Positions 17,281 to 26,495 of a stretch of DNA of 64,000 bases are shown here, piece by piece. Each line of letters opens with the position of its first letter. Within the stretch, counting starts at the first letter, position 1. The DNA comes from Bradyrhizobium sp. (GTDB taxonomy: Bacteria; Pseudomonadota; Alphaproteobacteria; Rhizobiales; Xanthobacteraceae), in the NCBI RefSeq assembly GCF_022844465.1, contig NZ_JALHLP010000013.1:60528-124527 (forward strand), read 5' to 3'. The position numbers and the translations under genes are program-made. The notes below the pieces were generated by a model. That model had not been told where the DNA came from, did no database searches, and saw nothing but the letters and a program-made list of their open reading frames with translations.

Positions 17281-19365
17281 TCACCGCGTACGCGTCTGTC
17301 CCGGTAACGGCGCCTGACGTCGGATCAACAGCAGCGCAAGCAGCACAGTCGGAATCAGGATCGCCAATCCGAGCGAGGTGATCTGCCATTGCGAGAGCGG
17401 CATGATGCCGCCGCCGGGCGTGGCAAGGACGAAGCCGCCGATCACCAGCAAGACCCGCAGCGGCCATTCCAGCGTGCCCGCGCCGCGGAGGTCGCCGACA
17501 AAGGCCTGATAGCCCTGGATGCCGCCGCAGATGAACAGCGTGCCGACGCCTGCCAGCGCCATCAGCCCGAGCCCTTCGAGATAGGGGTTATCACCCTGCA
17601 TCACCAGCGTCGGGTTCAACACGAAGAAGAACGGGATGAAGTAGATGATGCTGCCGACCCACATCGACTCCCATCCCGTTTTCATCGCCGGAGAACCGGC
17701 GATGCCGGCCGCGGCAAAGGAGGCGATGGCGACCGGCGGCGTGATCGACGACAGCATGCCCCAGTAGAAGATGAACATGTGAACGGCCATCCGGTTGAGG
17801 CCGAGCTTCTCCAGCGCAGGCGCGACCAGGATGGCGAGGAAGATGTAGCAGGCTGTCGTCGTCAGCCCGAGCCCCAGAACGAGGCTGGTGAAGGCGCACA
17901 TGCCGAGTAGCAGGAACGCATTGTCGCCGGCGATCCGCAACAGGTCGTTGGCGAGGCTGGACACCACGCCCGTCATCGAGAACGCGCCGATCAGGAGGCC
18001 GCAGCCGGCGAGAATGCCGACCAGTTCGACGAAGGTGCGGCCGTTGACTTCCAGGAACTTGCTGATGGTCGCAACCGTCCAGCGCGTGTCCCTGGAAAAG
18101 AGCTGGTTCAGCACCAGCAGCAGCGCGGTCGCATAGAACGGCGCGTGGCTCTCGCGTTTGAAGTACAGCAGCATCACGATCAGGAGGGCGATGACGAAAA
18201 TGTAGTACCAGCCGTCCTTGATGGTATCCCAGATCTTCGGCAACTCGGCGCGCGGAATGCCCTTCAGCCCGTGGCGCGCGGCATAGGAGTCCACCTGCAT
18301 GAACAGGCCGGCGTAGTACAGCGCCGCCGGAATAATCGCGGCGATCGCGACCTCGGCGTAGCTGACATTGAGGAACTGCGCGATCACGAACGCGGTAGCG
18401 CCCATCACCGGCGGCGCCAGCACAGCGCCGGTCGAAGCGCAGGCCTCGATCGCGGCGGCGTAGGAGGCGCGGAAACCGCTCTTCTTCATGACCGGAATGG
18501 TCATGGTGCCGGCGGTCAACACGTTGGAGATGATCGAGCCGGACATCATGCCGAGCAGGCCCGAGGCAAAGATGCAGACCTTCGCCGCGCCGCCGCGAAA
18601 TGTGCCGCACATCGCAAAGGAGATGTTGATAAAGAACTTGCCGGCGCCGGTCATCATCAAGGCGGTGCCGAATACCAGGAAACCGATCACGGTATCGGCG
18701 AAGGCCTGGATCGGAATGCCGAGCAGGCTTTCGCCTGACAGCACGTGATAGGCGGTGGTCTGCTCCAGCGTGAGTTGCGACCCCTTGAACGGCCCGAGCC
18801 ATTGCGCGCCGGCGAACAGCGGGTAGAGCGTAAAGGGAAGCACGCTCAGCAGCAGGCTCCAGCCGCCGGTTCGCCGCAGCGCCTCCATCAGTACAAACCA
18901 CATCACGAGACCGGCAGCGATCACGCTCGGCGGCGCGCCGTCCGATTCCCAGCCGAACTGGGCGGCCTTGCGGACGTTGAGCATCAGCCAGATCGAGGCG
19001 ACAAAGGTCGCCACGAACAGCAGCAGGTCGTACCAGGGGATGCGATCGAGTGACGCCGCTCCCGTTCCTGGAAAGATCAGGAACGTGAACGGCAGCATCA
19101 GCGCGATCAGCAGATAGAAGTATTCGGTGTTGAGCTGGGTATAGCCGAGAAAGAAGCGGAGCGAGAACTGCTGGTTGATGCACAAGAGGATCGTCGCCGC
19201 GGTTGCGACCACCAGCGTCCAGCGCCATGCCCCGCGCAGGGTGCGCACGCGCGAAACCTCGGCCTCCTGCAGGTTGCTGATGCCGGCGTGCGGATCCTCG
19301 AACTCGATCCGCCTGGCCGGCGCGGCCACGCCATCGGATGCGGAAGGTGACATCATTTTCCCCAA
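17281..19365 (-). CDS. TRAP transporter permease, fused 4TM/12TM type
   Basis: A 694-residue membrane protein in which the small and large TRAP permease subunits are fused, as is usual for TAXI-type systems. Many hydrophobic segments are visible, and the large-subunit part contains SGSIISNVLTAGTMTIPVMK and APPVMGATAFVIAQFLN. It imports an organic solute with a sodium or proton gradient. The gene for the TAXI binding protein lies just upstream (54 bases), with a biotin carrier before that, so the three are probably one operon. The substrate is unknown, probably a carboxylate. Confidence 0.9.
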   Translation of the reverse strand: MGKMMSPSASDGVAAPARRIEFEDPHAGISNLQEAEVSRVRTLRGAWRWTLVVATAATILLCINQQFSLRFFLGYTQLNTEYFYLLIALMLPFTFLIFPGTGAASLDRIPWYDLLLFVATFVASIWLMLNVRKAAQFGWESDGAPPSVIAAGLVMWFVLMEALRRTGGWSLLLSVLPFTLYPLFAGAQWLGPFKGSQLTLEQTTAYHVLSGESLLGIPIQAFADTVIGFLVFGTALMMTGAGKFFINISFAMCGTFRGGAAKVCIFASGLLGMMSGSIISNVLTAGTMTIPVMKKSGFRASYAAAIEACASTGAVLAPPVMGATAFVIAQFLNVSYAEVAIAAIIPAALYYAGLFMQVDSYAARHGLKGIPRAELPKIWDTIKDGWYYIFVIALLIVMLLYFKRESHAPFYATALLLVLNQLFSRDTRWTVATISKFLEVNGRTFVELVGILAGCGLLIGAFSMTGVVSSLANDLLRIAGDNAFLLLGMCAFTSLVLGLGLTTTACYIFLAILVAPALEKLGLNRMAVHMFIFYWGMLSSITPPVAIASFAAAGIAGSPAMKTGWESMWVGSIIYFIPFFFVLNPTLVMQGDNPYLEGLGLMALAGVGTLFICGGIQGYQAFVGDLRGAGTLEWPLRVLLVIGGFVLATPGGGIMPLSQWQITSLGLAILIPTVLLALLLIRRQAPLPGQTRTR

Positions 19366-19418
19366 AGAATGGTGTTCGCCTTCAGCTCCAGGCCAAGCTC
19401 AAAGTCCGGAAGCAAGCG

Positions 19419-20585
19419 CTATTGATCAAAGCCGTTCGGCATGTTGGCTTTCGCCAGCGCCGCAGCGCGTGCCTTCATCCAGCCGTCGAGATAGGCCTTG
19501 TCGTCTGAAGGCGGGTTGGTCTTGCCGTAATCGGCCCAGGCGGCGGCCAGCACTTGCTGGCGCTTCAGCAACCCGTTGTTGTGGGTTTCCTGATCGGCCG
19601 TCCAGTGGCCGGCTTCCTTGAGCGCCTTCGCAGCACCCGGATGAACCGGAATCACCCAGTTCTTGGTTTGCCGATCGGCCGCCAGGCCGCTCGCGCCGGG
19701 CGCGGAGTCCTTGTAGGCGTCATAGCCCGTGATCATCGCCTTGGTGATGGAATAGACCTCGTCGGTGGGAAGTGAGGCATAGACCACAAAGATCGGGTAG
19801 GGATAGTTCCCCAATTCGATCGGCTTGTCCTTGGAAATGCCGGCGCCGCAGGTTGCCATGTGCCGGAAGAAGAACGAGCCGACCTTCTGGACGCGCTCCC
19901 AGCCGGCTTTGTCATTGTGCGGCAGCGGGGGCCAGATGATGCCGCGCGGCGATGTCTCGGCTTCCTTGGCCGGGCCGGTGATCGTGGTGGCGAAGGCCGC
20001 ATCGACGTCGTTATTGACCAGTCCCTTCCACATCGCGCCATAGCTGGAGAACTCGACAACCTTGACGTCGCTTTGCTTGAGGTCGCCGAACGCCAGCACC
20101 GCGAGCGAGTTCTGGTTCAGCGCCGGCGAGCCGACGACGAAGCCAACACGCTTGCCCCTGAGTTGCTTGATCTCGGTAACCCCGGTGTCCCGTGCCACGC
20201 CGAGCGAGGCGCCATTGCAGTCGACCGACGACAGCACCAGTTGCAGGGCTTGCGGACCCCACTCCTTGACGCCGAATTCGAACACGCCTTCCTGGGCGAA
20301 ATAGCTGCCGGAACCCATCGCGGACATCGACGCGCGCTTGGCGCGCAGCGGCGCCAGCCGCGCCACGTCGTTGCCCGCGGGCAGCACCCGGACGTCGGTG
20401 CCGTGCTTGTCCTTCATCATCTTGCCGACGCCGACCGTGATGTTGAAGCCAGCCGTGCCGGTATCGTAGGCGGTGATGGCCATAGAGGGTGGCAGCTTGA
20501 CCTCGTCGGCCAGCGCAGGGGCGATTGCCAGCAGCGACAGGGTTGCCAGGGCAGCAGGCACGGAATCGATCAGCCGACGCATCAT
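19419..20585 (-). CDS. TAXI-family TRAP solute-binding protein
   Basis: A 388-residue periplasmic binding protein with a signal peptide of about 26 residues ending APALA. The TAXI features are present: AITAYDTGTAGFNITVGVG near the start, VRVLPAGNDVARL and MSAMGSGSYFA. It captures the ligand for the permease encoded next. Rhizobial TAXI ligands are mostly uncharacterised. Divergent genes for an IclR regulator and a carboxyltransferase suggest the ligand becomes a CoA ester that is carboxylated; this is inferred. Confidence 0.88.
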   Translation of the reverse strand: MMRRLIDSVPAALATLSLLAIAPALADEVKLPPSMAITAYDTGTAGFNITVGVGKMMKDKHGTDVRVLPAGNDVARLAPLRAKRASMSAMGSGSYFAQEGVFEFGVKEWGPQALQLVLSSVDCNGASLGVARDTGVTEIKQLRGKRVGFVVGSPALNQNSLAVLAFGDLKQSDVKVVEFSSYGAMWKGLVNNDVDAAFATTITGPAKEAETSPRGIIWPPLPHNDKAGWERVQKVGSFFFRHMATCGAGISKDKPIELGNYPYPIFVVYASLPTDEVYSITKAMITGYDAYKDSAPGASGLAADRQTKNWVIPVHPGAAKALKEAGHWTADQETHNNGLLKRQQVLAAAWADYGKTNPPSDDKAYLDGWMKARAAALAKANMPNGFDQ

Positions 20586-20688
20586 GTTTCCTCCAAGGGC
20601 TTCTACGGGTGTTTTTTATGGGCGGGATCATGTCATCGCGGCATGGCGATGGCAACGACCGGGGCAAGTTCCGGTCCCCGTCTGACAA

Positions 20689-20928
20689 TCAGCCCACATC
20701 GCGGGTCTCTGATTCGACGATGGCGACCACCTGGCCCTCGGCGATGACGTCGTCGAGCTTGACCAGGATCGCCTTGAGCGTTCCCGCCGTTGTCGACGTC
20801 ACCGGGATTTCCATCTTCATGGCTTCGACAAAGGCGATTTCGTCACCGTCGCCGACGCTCCCTCCGGTTTCAACGGGAAGCGCGCACACGCGCCCGGCGA
20901 CTTCTGTGACGATCTTGATCTCTGGCAT
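20689..20928 (-). CDS. biotin carboxyl carrier protein, stand-alone
   Basis: A 79-residue biotinyl domain with the modification site EAMKMEIPV, lysine K38. In acyl-CoA carboxylases it carries carboxybiotin from biotin carboxylase to the carboxyltransferase. The carboxyltransferase is divergently encoded at 21971; no biotin carboxylase gene is in the window, so the complex must borrow one. It sits at the head of the TRAP gene set, 103 bases before the binding-protein gene. Family members are often fused to larger subunits; this one is free-standing. Confidence 0.85.
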   Translation of the reverse strand: MPEIKIVTEVAGRVCALPVETGGSVGDGDEIAFVEAMKMEIPVTSTTAGTLKAILVKLDDVIAEGQVVAIVESETRDVG

Positions 20929-21024
20929 TCCGTCCTCCCCCGCGACCGTCTGGCGGACGAATTGCCCTCGCGAACGGCTTTTTGTTGTGGCCGCAGATTG
21001 CCTGAGGTACTTTGTTACGCAAGT

Positions 21025-21049
21025 GGAATTTTATTCCGCACGGCGGAAT
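21025..21049. promoter_or_regulatory. probable IclR operator
   Basis: Three half-sites overlap: GGAAT-TTT-ATTCC at 21025-21037 and ATTCCGC-ACG-GCGGAAT at 21033-21049, both perfect inverted repeats. They lie 14 bases before the chosen IclR start and in the space divergent to the biotin-carrier/TRAP genes. Position and symmetry suggest autoregulation and control of both directions; binding is inferred. Confidence 0.6.
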
Positions 21050-21063
21050 GGAGCCGAAAACAC

Positions 21064-22041
21064 ATGGGAAGACGCTCGGAGCGGCTTAGCAAGCAGGGAA
21101 TGCTCGCCGGTGATCTCTCAGGCGAGGGCGATGTGATCCAGGTGGTGTCGCGGGCCTTCGACGTCCTGCGCTGCTTTGAGAGTCACGAGGCCAGGTTGGG
21201 CAATCTGGAGATTTCCAGCCGCTGCGGCCTGCCGCGCTCGACGGTGTCGCGGCTCACGCACACGCTGACGCGGATGGGGCAGCTCGTTTACTTGCCGCGC
21301 GACCAGAAATACAGGATCGGTCCAAGCGCGGTGGCGATGAGCACGTCGATGATGAAGGGGTTGCAGCTTCGCAACCTGATCCGGCTGAGGCTGCAGGACG
21401 TCGCCGAGCAGTTGCCGGGCACGGTCGGTTTCGTCATCCCCGACCGCTTCCATCTGGTCTATCTCGAATTTGCGCGGGCGGCGAACGCGCTCGGCCTGCA
21501 CGAGGGCACCGGCAGCCGGATTTCGATGACGAGCACGGCCGCGGGATTTGCCTACACCGCCGCGCTCGACGCCGACGTCGGCAACGCCTTGATCGCCGAA
21601 ATGGAGCGGGAGATAGGTGACCGCGCCGCATTGTTGAAGTCGCGCATCGAGGACAACCGCCGTCATCTCGGCCAGCATGGCTATGTCGTTGCTTGCGGCA
21701 CCTGGAGTCCGCACATCAACGGTCTGGCGGTGCCGATCTGGTCGCCGCAATATCAGACCTACGTCGTCGCGACGATCGGGCTTCTCGCTGCGATGTTCGA
21801 CGAGAACCGGCTGCACCGGGAAGTAGCGCCGCACATGCTCGGACTAGGTGCTGCCATCGGCAGCCTGCTCGAAGGCGCCGAGGGCGACATCTTCGTCAAC
21901 CGTCTGGAAGGAAAAGCGCTTCCGCCGCCGACCCCCAATAACAACAAGATCATCAAGACGGAGGATGCGAATGAACTGGAAGCCGGAACTCGACGACCTC
22001 GCCCGGCGCGAAGCGTTCGCGCGCGAGATGGGCGGCGTTGA
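21064..22041 (+). CDS. IclR family transcriptional regulator
   Basis: A 325-residue regulator: an N-terminal winged helix-turn-helix (LGNLEISSRCGLPRSTVSRL, about residues 47-66 from ATG 21064) and a C-terminal IclR effector domain (VGFVIPDRFHLVYLE onward). ATG 21064 is chosen because the longer upstream frame crosses the palindromic operator. The C-terminal tail after about residue 290 is unusually long and overlaps the next gene by 71 bases. It probably controls the downstream carboxyltransferase and the divergent BCCP/TRAP genes; the effector is unknown. Confidence 0.85.
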   Translation: MGRRSERLSKQGMLAGDLSGEGDVIQVVSRAFDVLRCFESHEARLGNLEISSRCGLPRSTVSRLTHTLTRMGQLVYLPRDQKYRIGPSAVAMSTSMMKGLQLRNLIRLRLQDVAEQLPGTVGFVIPDRFHLVYLEFARAANALGLHEGTGSRISMTSTAAGFAYTAALDADVGNALIAEMEREIGDRAALLKSRIEDNRRHLGQHGYVVACGTWSPHINGLAVPIWSPQYQTYVVATIGLLAAMFDENRLHREVAPHMLGLGAAIGSLLEGAEGDIFVNRLEGKALPPPTPNNNKIIKTEDANELEAGTRRPRPARSVRARDGRR

Positions 22042-23530
22042 CAAGGTCAAGCGCCAGCATGACCAGGGCCGGCTCACCGTTCGTGAGCGCATCGACAAGC
22101 TGATCGACAAGAATTCCTTTCATGAGATCGGCGCGATTTCCGGCGTCGCGGAATACGACGAAAACAGCGAACTGAAACTATTGACGCCGGCGAATTGCGT
22201 GTTCGGCCGCGGCAAGATCGACGGCAGGCCCGTGGTCGTGGTTGGCGACGATTTCACCGTGCGCGGTGGATCGGCCGACGCCTCGATTTCGGCCAAGCCG
22301 CTGATGGCCGAGGAAATGGCCCATGACTTCCGCCTGCCGATCATCCGCGTGATCGAAGGCTCCGGCGGCGGCGGTTCGGTGAAGACGATCGAGACCAAGG
22401 GCGCCGCCAATCTGCCGGGCGGCGTCGGCGGCACGCGCTGGTACTGGTTTACGACCGCGAACATGGCGCGGGTGCCGGTGGTGGCCCTCGGACTCGGTTC
22501 GGTCGCGGGCCTCGGCGCGGCGCGGCTTGCCGCCAGTCATTATTCGGTCATGACCCGGAACTCCGCGATGTTCGTCGCAGGTCCCCCCGTGGTGAAGCGG
22601 CTCGGCCAGGACCTGACCAAGCAGGAGCTTGGCGGCGCCGAGATCCAGACCCGCGCCGGCGGCGTCGATGACGCCGTCGATACCGAGGAAGAGGCGTTCG
22701 AGCGGGCGCGGCGGTTCCTGTCCTATCTGCCGTCCTCGGTGTACGAGCTGCCGCCGACTTCGCCCTGCACCGACGATCCCGAGCGCGCCGAGGAATCGCT
22801 GCTGAACGCGGTGCCGCGCAACCGGCGTCAGGTCTACAAGATGCGCCCGATCATTGGCGCCGTGGTCGACAAGGATTCGTTCTTCGAGGTCAATGCCAAT
22901 TTCGGCCGTCCGGTGATTGCCGGGCTCGCCCGGCTGGAGGGCCGCGCCGTGCTGCTGCTGGCGAGCGATCCCTTCCACTATGGCGGGTCGTGGACGGCGG
23001 AAGCATGCCAGAAGGTGGTGCGCTGGGTCGATTTCGCCGAGACCTTCCATCTGCCGGTGGTCTATCTGATGGATTGTCCCGGCTTCATGATCGGGCTCGA
23101 GGCCGAGAAGTCGGCGACCATCCGTCACGGCGTCCGCGCCATGGCCGCGGTCAACCAGTCCACCGTTCCCTGGTGCACCATCATCGTGCGCAACGCGTTC
23201 GGGGTTGCCGGCGTCGTGCATCAGCCGGCCAACCGCTATTCGATGCGCTATGCCTGGCCGTCAGCCTATTGGGGCTCGCTGCCGCTGGAAGGCGGCATCG
23301 AGGCCGCCTATCGCGCCGAGATCGACGCCTCGGATGATCCGGCCGCCAAGCTGAAGGAAATCGAGGACCGCCTCAACAAGCTGCGCTCGCCGTTCCGTTC
23401 GGCCGAGAGATTCTGGGTCGAGGAGGTGATCGACCCCCGCAAGACGCGTTCGCTGCTGTGCGAGTTCGCGCGGCTCGCCGAGCCGATTCGCGAGGCAGGC
23501 CCGGCGAGGAACATGGCGATCCGGCCTTAG
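21971..23530 (+). CDS. acyl-CoA carboxylase, carboxyltransferase (beta) subunit
   Basis: A 519-residue carboxyltransferase of the propionyl/methylcrotonyl-CoA carboxylase beta type; N- and C-terminal crotonase-like halves are both present. Oxyanion-hole glycines show in EGSGGGGSV and IVRNAFGVAGVV. It transfers CO2 from carboxybiotin to an acyl-CoA. The start at ATG 21971 follows a GGAGG at 21960-21964 and lies inside the 3' end of the IclR gene. With the divergent free biotin carrier it forms a split carboxylase lacking its biotin carboxylase locally. Confidence 0.88.
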   Translation: MNWKPELDDLARREAFAREMGGVDKVKRQHDQGRLTVRERIDKLIDKNSFHEIGAISGVAEYDENSELKLLTPANCVFGRGKIDGRPVVVVGDDFTVRGGSADASISAKPLMAEEMAHDFRLPIIRVIEGSGGGGSVKTIETKGAANLPGGVGGTRWYWFTTANMARVPVVALGLGSVAGLGAARLAASHYSVMTRNSAMFVAGPPVVKRLGQDLTKQELGGAEIQTRAGGVDDAVDTEEEAFERARRFLSYLPSSVYELPPTSPCTDDPERAEESLLNAVPRNRRQVYKMRPIIGAVVDKDSFFEVNANFGRPVIAGLARLEGRAVLLLASDPFHYGGSWTAEACQKVVRWVDFAETFHLPVVYLMDCPGFMIGLEAEKSATIRHGVRAMAAVNQSTVPWCTIIVRNAFGVAGVVHQPANRYSMRYAWPSAYWGSLPLEGGIEAAYRAEIDASDDPAAKLKEIEDRLNKLRSPFRSAERFWVEEVIDPRKTRSLLCEFARLAEPIREAGPARNMAIRP

Positions 23531-23536
23531 GGGGAT

Positions 23537-23611
23537 GTCATTCCGGGATGGTGCGTCAGCACCAGACCCGCGAGATTCCGGGTTCGATGCTTTGCATCGC
23601 CCCGGAATGAC
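23537..23611. repeat. intergenic palindromic repeat, family A copy 2
   Basis: About 75 bases beginning GTCATTCCGGGATGG and ending CCCCGGAATGAC, sharing the CGAGATTCCGGGTTCGATGC core with other copies. It follows the carboxyltransferase stop codon by a few bases and may serve as a transcript end. Confidence 0.85.
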
Positions 23612-23680
23612 ATTTCGGCCTTTACGCCACCGCATCCGCCGCCGCCTTCGGCCGCGCGATCGCGCCGGGACCGGGTCGCG

Positions 23681-23866
23681 TTATTGCAGGTCTTCGAGCG
23701 CCGTCTTGATGGCCCGCCTGAACGCCGTGATGTCCCCGAGTTCATGGCCGAGGACCAGCGCCAGCCGGGTCAGGAACAGCGCTTCGCGCTCGGCGCCGGC
23801 TGAATCGATTGCCATGGCCAACGCCTCATAGGCCGCTTCGACATCCTCAGAGGGCATCGTGCTCAT
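23681..23866 (-). CDS. DUF2783 domain-containing small protein
   Basis: A 61-residue helical protein (MSTMPSEDVEAAYEALAMAI at the N terminus, LTRLALVLGHELGD in the middle) that looks like DUF2783, a family found beside FAD-dependent aromatic hydroxylases in rhizobia. Its ATG overlaps the stop codon of the upstream hydroxylase gene as ATGA, so translation is coupled. It may be an accessory subunit of the hydroxylase. No catalytic motif is visible. Confidence 0.72.
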   Translation of the reverse strand: MSTMPSEDVEAAYEALAMAIDSAGAEREALFLTRLALVLGHELGDITAFRRAIKTALEDLQ

Positions 23867-25554
23867 GGCGGCTCGCTTCCCAGGCAAATGCCCGCGGCTC
23901 TCGCGACCTCGGCGGGAACGGCCGCCTGCCATCGTCCGGCGATGTGCAGGTCGGGCCGCAGCAGGTAGAGCGCGCCAGGTTCAGCGGCGAACAGGCGGGC
24001 GATCTCGCCGTCATCGTCCGCGACGGCATTCGCTTCCGGTACGGAGCCCCGGGCGCCAATCAGCAACGCAGTGAAACCTCGGTCGATCCGGCGGAGTCGC
24101 TGAAGCAGGGCCGTCTGTTCGGAGGTGGGCTGCCCCTTGCAGAAAACAATGGCCGTCATGCCGTAACCGGCGTGATCGAGCAGATGGCCGCCATCGTCGA
24201 GTTTCGCATTCGGTGCGGCGCTGCCGCAAGGGGGCCCGCCGGCAAACTCCGCGTCGCGTCCGGGATAGGGCGTCAGCGGGCTGTCCGAATAGGTGTAGGG
24301 CTGCATCTGGCGCGGATTGGCCAGCCCGCGCGGAAATTCGTGACGCAAGCTGAGCGAGAGCGCCGCCTCGCGCGCCAGCCGCCAGCCGCGCGTCGGCGGC
24401 GTCATGAAGCGCGTACTCTTGGCGGCGTTGGCGAAGACATCGAGGGTGGCGCCGCGCCGTTCCGGCGAATAGCTGTCGAGCAGTCGGTCGTCCGCCTCGC
24501 CCTTTAGGACGCGCGCGAGCTTCCAGCCGAGGTTTTCGGCGTCCGCCAGCCCGTTGTTCAGTCCACGCACACCGAAGATCGGCACGATGTGCGCGGCATC
24601 GCCGATGAAGAAGACGCGCCGGTGCCGGTAGTCGTCGAGGCAGAGCGTGTTGGCGGAATAGACGCTCCACCACTCCAGCTCCCACGGCTTTGTGTGCCCG
24701 ATATCGGCAAGGATCGCGCCGACCCGCGCGCGGATGTTATCCTCCCTTACGGCCTCTTCCTCGCTCTCGTCTTCGCGCAGCTGATAGTCCACGCGCCAGA
24801 TGTCGTCCGGCTGCTTGTGGATCAGCACCGTGCCGCCGGGGTTGCCGCGGGGTTCGAAAAACGCCCGGCGTTCGGTCGGAAAGTCGTGGTCCGTGCGGAT
24901 ATCCGCGATCACATACCGGCCTTCGTAATTGTCGCCCTTCAGCCGCAGTCCGAGCATCGATCTGACGGGCGAGCGCGCGCCGTCGGCGGCGAGCACATAA
25001 TCGGCGTCGAGCCGGTAATCGCCCTCCGGAGATGAAATCCGAACCGATACGCCATCATCGTGAGGTTCGATGGTCGACAACTCGCTCTGCCAGCGCATGT
25101 CGATGAGGTCGCTGGCCGCAACCGCGTCGTGCAGGAACTTCTCGATATATTGCTGCTGCAGATTGTACATCGGCAGATATTTTTCGCCCGGCGGTTGCGC
25201 CATCTCAAGCCGGAATATCTGTTCGCCGCGATAGTAGCTGCGGCCGAACTGCCAGCCGAGCGCCTTGTTGAGAAACGGCGCGACCGCGCCGATCCGCTCC
25301 AGGATATGCATGCTGGGCCGCGCGATGCAGATGGCGCGGCTGCCGTCGTTGAAGGTGTCCTTGCGGTCGATCAGCACGCATCTGACGCCATGGCGCGCCA
25401 GCACCAGCGCCGCGGTCATGCCGATCGGACCGGCGCCGGCGATCAGGACGGCGTGCTTGGGCGTGACGCCGTCGAGCTCGGGGACGCGCCGCGCGGCAAA
25501 CCGTGGATAGTTGAAATAGAGCGACTCCAGCGGCCCCTTGCCGGCGGGTCTCAT
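23863..25554 (-). CDS. FAD-dependent aromatic hydroxylase-like monooxygenase
   Basis: A 563-residue class A flavoprotein monooxygenase resembling MhpA and related phenolic hydroxylases. The N-terminal FAD motif is GAGPIGMTAALVLARHG near residue 40; the ribose-binding GD motif is FFIGDAAHIVPIFG near residue 315; the C-terminal part is the thioredoxin-like domain of this group. It would hydroxylate an aromatic or CoA-linked ring with NAD(P)H and O2. It lies 12 bases after an enoyl-CoA hydratase gene and overlaps the DUF2783 gene, forming one operon. Confidence 0.82.
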   Translation of the reverse strand: MRPAGKGPLESLYFNYPRFAARRVPELDGVTPKHAVLIAGAGPIGMTAALVLARHGVRCVLIDRKDTFNDGSRAICIARPSMHILERIGAVAPFLNKALGWQFGRSYYRGEQIFRLEMAQPPGEKYLPMYNLQQQYIEKFLHDAVAASDLIDMRWQSELSTIEPHDDGVSVRISSPEGDYRLDADYVLAADGARSPVRSMLGLRLKGDNYEGRYVIADIRTDHDFPTERRAFFEPRGNPGGTVLIHKQPDDIWRVDYQLREDESEEEAVREDNIRARVGAILADIGHTKPWELEWWSVYSANTLCLDDYRHRRVFFIGDAAHIVPIFGVRGLNNGLADAENLGWKLARVLKGEADDRLLDSYSPERRGATLDVFANAAKSTRFMTPPTRGWRLAREAALSLSLRHEFPRGLANPRQMQPYTYSDSPLTPYPGRDAEFAGGPPCGSAAPNAKLDDGGHLLDHAGYGMTAIVFCKGQPTSEQTALLQRLRRIDRGFTALLIGARGSVPEANAVADDDGEIARLFAAEPGALYLLRPDLHIAGRWQAAVPAEVARAAGICLGSEPP

Positions 25555-25566
25555 GCGTTTCTCCGT

Positions 25567-26337
25567 TTATCTCTTGCGATCGAGAAAGCCCTGCATCAGC
25601 CGCTGCGGCTCGCCGGTCAGGAAGGATTGTCCGAACACGCCGATGCTCAAATTGACGGATTCCGTCAGCGGCAGTTCTTCCCACTGGCGCAGCAGCGCCT
25701 TCTGCGCGCGCAGCGCTTCGGGGCCGCATTCGAGCAGGGCGCTTACGGTGTGCTCGATCGCGGCGTCAAGACCGCCTGGCCTGGCGACCATATCGACCAG
25801 GCCCCAGCCAAGCGCGGTCGGCGCGTCGATGTTCTCGGCCGTCATGACCAGCCAGCGGGCGCGGCCCCAGCCGATCAGCCGCGGCAGCAGGGCGGCGTGG
25901 ATCACCGAGGGAATCCCGACCCGTACTTCCGGCATGCCGAACCGGGCGTCGTGGGCGGCGATCCGGAAATCGCAGGCGGCGGCGACTTCAAGGCCGCCGC
26001 CGAGGCACCAGCCCGGCAGTCGCGCGATAACAGGTGCGGGAAACCTGCGCACGGCTTCGCAGAGGTCGCGCAGCCGCGTGATGAAAGCTTCCGCAGATTT
26101 CTGGTCGAGACCCGCCATCTCCTTGATGTCGGCGCCGCCGATCATGCTTTTCTCGCTCTGCCCGACCAGGATCACGGCTCGGATATCCTTGTCGCCGGCG
26201 AGGTGTTCGAACCCTTCGCGGACGCCGTCGGTGACGGCGGAGGAAAGGATGTTGAGCGAGCCGGCATTGCAGATCGTCAGCCGAGCGACGCCCCGGCCGT
26301 CGCGGTCGACCCCGCAATGGGAATTGAGCATTTCCAT
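25567..26337 (-). CDS. enoyl-CoA hydratase/isomerase family protein
   Basis: A 256-residue crotonase. The oxyanion-hole segments are IGGADIKEM near residue 70 and CLGGGLEVAAACD near residue 112. The catalytic glutamate positions of true hydratases fall in DARFGMPEVRVGIP, where one glutamate is present, so hydratase or isomerase activity cannot be separated. ATG 26337 follows a GGGAA; the upstream frame extension lacks family similarity. It is first in the operon with the FAD hydroxylase and DUF2783 genes. Confidence 0.83.
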   Translation of the reverse strand: MEMLNSHCGVDRDGRGVARLTICNAGSLNILSSAVTDGVREGFEHLAGDKDIRAVILVGQSEKSMIGGADIKEMAGLDQKSAEAFITRLRDLCEAVRRFPAPVIARLPGWCLGGGLEVAAACDFRIAAHDARFGMPEVRVGIPSVIHAALLPRLIGWGRARWLVMTAENIDAPTALGWGLVDMVARPGGLDAAIEHTVSALLECGPEALRAQKALLRQWEELPLTESVNLSIGVFGQSFLTGEPQRLMQGFLDRKR

Positions 26338-26495
26338 GTTGTTTTCCCGGATCCGTTCTGGCGGTCCGCTCCACTTCCAAGGATATTGCGCCGGCTTGTC
26401 AAGGGAGGGCAATCTTGCGGCGCACGCGACGGCGATTGCTCGGTGGGCCGACAGGGTGAAGACGAAATAGATGCAGCTTTTGCCGAACGTCGCTG

